Assembly (NCBI GenBank): GCA_025922995.1
Contig: JAICGT010000064.1
Location: forward strand, 1 to 6,901
Direction of reading: 5' to 3'
Source: Fimbriimonadales bacterium
GTDB lineage: Bacteria; Armatimonadota; Fimbriimonadia; Fimbriimonadales; ATM1
DNA: 6,901 nucleotides
Position numbers and translations under genes: made by a program. Below are positions 5,774 to 6,901 of this stretch, one piece after another. How positions within the stretch are numbered: position 1 is the stretch's first letter; the number at the start of each line of letters is the position of its first letter. The notes below the pieces were generated by a model that made no database searches, was not told where the DNA came from, and saw nothing but the letters and a program-made list of their open reading frames with translations.

Positions 5774-6901
5774 GTTTTGTGAAACTTCGAAACTTCGTTA
5801 TGGTTGGGATTGCTTGCGCCTTGCCGCAGCTTGCGTGGAGCCAAGATCCCCAGCCGCTGACGCTGGAGGAAGCGGTTCGCATCGCAAAGCAGAACGCGTT
5901 CGCTGTGCTTCTTGCTCAACAAGACGTCGAATTTGCGAAAGGCGGGGTGGCACAGGCTCGGTCGGCACTTCTTCCCAAGCTGGATGCCACGGGCACCTAC
6001 ACTCGGTACACCAGCGAGATATCTGCAGTGTTCGACCCGAACGAGCCGCCGATAATCATTCGCCCGATCGACTCTAAAAGCATCGCGCTTCGGCTCGCCC
6101 AACCGGTCGACATCTGGGGCATCTCCGGCTTGGCGCTCGGAGGAGCGCGCGCGCTTGAAGCTGCGTCTATGGCGACGCTAACGGCAACGATCAACGACGT
6201 GGCGCTCGCCGCGAAAACGGCTTTCATGGACGTGCTTCGCTCCGACGAGCTGGTCCAGGTTGCTGAGGAGCGCGTGGTCAACGTCACCGAGCAGCTTCGC
6301 GCAGCGAAAGTTCGATACGAGGCAGGCGACACCGCTCGTTTCGATGTCATCCGATTTGAATCGGAACTCGCTAACGCCGAGCAGGAGCGTCTCCAAGCGC
6401 TCAACAACGAACTCCTAGCCGAAGCGTCCTTCAACCAGACCCTTTCACGCGACGTGTCTACGCCGGTTGAACTCATACCGCCGGACACTCTGCCGAGAGT
6501 CGACGTCTCACTCGAAGAACTGACGGAAAAGGCAAAAGCGACCAGGCCGGAGCTTATTGCCGCCCGGCGTCGATTCGACTATTTCGAGAAGGTCAGGCGA
6601 GCACGGGAGAAAGGCAATTTGCCCGCATTAAATTTAACGGGCAACTTCAGCTACGACCCTGGTGCGGGCGGCTTAGGGGCCGCGCAGGATTCCCTATCGG
6701 CGACCGCGCAACTCTCCTTTCCGATCTTCGACGGCGGATTAAATCGCTCTCTGGTGAGACAAGCGAAGTCGGACGAAAACAAAGCGAAAATCACGTTGGA
6801 TCAAACGACGCTGGGGGTTACGCTCGAAGTTAAGCAGGCTTATTTGAATTTAGAATCTGCTAAAAAACAAATTGAAACGGCCCAAAAGGGCTTACTCTCC
6901 G
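5770..6901 (+). CDS. TolC-family outer-membrane efflux protein (3' end missing)
   Basis: Outer-membrane channel component of a tripartite efflux or type I secretion system. Hand translation from ATG 5770 is open to the right edge (377 residues; relatives usually 420-480). Residues 1-24 are a signal peptide with likely cleavage at AWS|Q. The first outer-membrane-efflux repeat begins with LTLEEAVRIAKQNAF at about 30-44, continues as a long helical stretch with ARSALLPKLDATGTYTRY, and has the helices around residues 120-215. The second repeat begins near residue 242 (LEELTEKAKATRPEL) and includes LSFPIFDGGLNRS near 315-327, the conserved strand-to-helix turn of the family. No FAD, ATPase or pump domain is present. 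The start codon overlaps the stop of the repressor gene by four bases, so it is translated by coupling; there is only a weak ribosome binding site. Membrane-fusion and inner-membrane pump genes are expected next but lie outside the window. Confidence 0.94.
   Translation, partial: MSFVKLRNFVMVGIACALPQLAWSQDPQPLTLEEAVRIAKQNAFAVLLAQQDVEFAKGGVAQARSALLPKLDATGTYTRYTSEISAVFDPNEPPIIIRPIDSKSIALRLAQPVDIWGISGLALGGARALEAASMATLTATINDVALAAKTAFMDVLRSDELVQVAEERVVNVTEQLRAAKVRYEAGDTARFDVIRFESELANAEQERLQALNNELLAEASFNQTLSRDVSTPVELIPPDTLPRVDVSLEELTEKAKATRPELIAARRRFDYFEKVRRAREKGNLPALNLTGNFSYDPGAGGLGAAQDSLSATAQLSFPIFDGGLNRSLVRQAKSDENKAKITLDQTTLGVTLEVKQAYLNLESAKKQIETAQKGLLS

Overview
The window looks like chromosomal DNA from a moderately GC-rich bacterium with a Gram-negative type envelope. 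It encodes a TolC-family outer-membrane efflux protein, a Tat-exported redox subunit and a large secreted protein. The C-terminal domain of that secreted protein (ending in a YPW...D.IRW-type tail) reminds me of tails seen on secreted proteins of Armatimonadota (Fimbriimonadia) and similar environmental phyla. That assignment is an inference from memory, not something the sequence proves.

Left part (1-2061, minus strand): two genes overlapping by one base (TAATG) encode a molybdenum hydroxylase of the xanthine dehydrogenase family. The 201-aa [2Fe-2S] subunit with a Tat signal comes first. The molybdopterin-binding subunit follows and runs off the left edge after about 485 residues. No FAD-subunit gene lies between them. 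The pair probably makes a periplasmic or membrane-attached aldehyde or N-heterocycle oxidoreductase, the large subunit being exported as a partner of the Tat-bearing one.

Middle part (2165-4984, minus strand): a 778-residue secreted protein has a signal peptide, twelve clear YCF48/BNR-type repeats (likely two seven-bladed beta-propellers) and a C-terminal domain of about 145 residues. A near-perfect rho-independent terminator follows it. About 2.6 kb away, upstream of the gene, lies a decayed second copy of the last part of the same gene together with its terminator and a little downstream DNA. This is the trace of a tandem duplication whose other copy has been mostly deleted.

Right part (5166-6901, plus strand): a TetR/AcrR-family repressor gene overlaps a TolC-family gene by four bases (ATGA), and the latter runs off the right edge. 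A perfect 10-bp palindrome abuts the repressor start codon and is a good candidate autoregulatory operator. This looks like the beginning of a drug or metabolite efflux operon, with adaptor and inner-membrane pump genes expected beyond the window.

Between the start of the secreted protein (4573) and the repressor (5180) there are about 600 bases without an intact gene. They hold the leader region of the secreted protein, a few small repeats and the gene remnant. I saw no tRNA, rRNA, CRISPR array, insertion sequence or phage gene.
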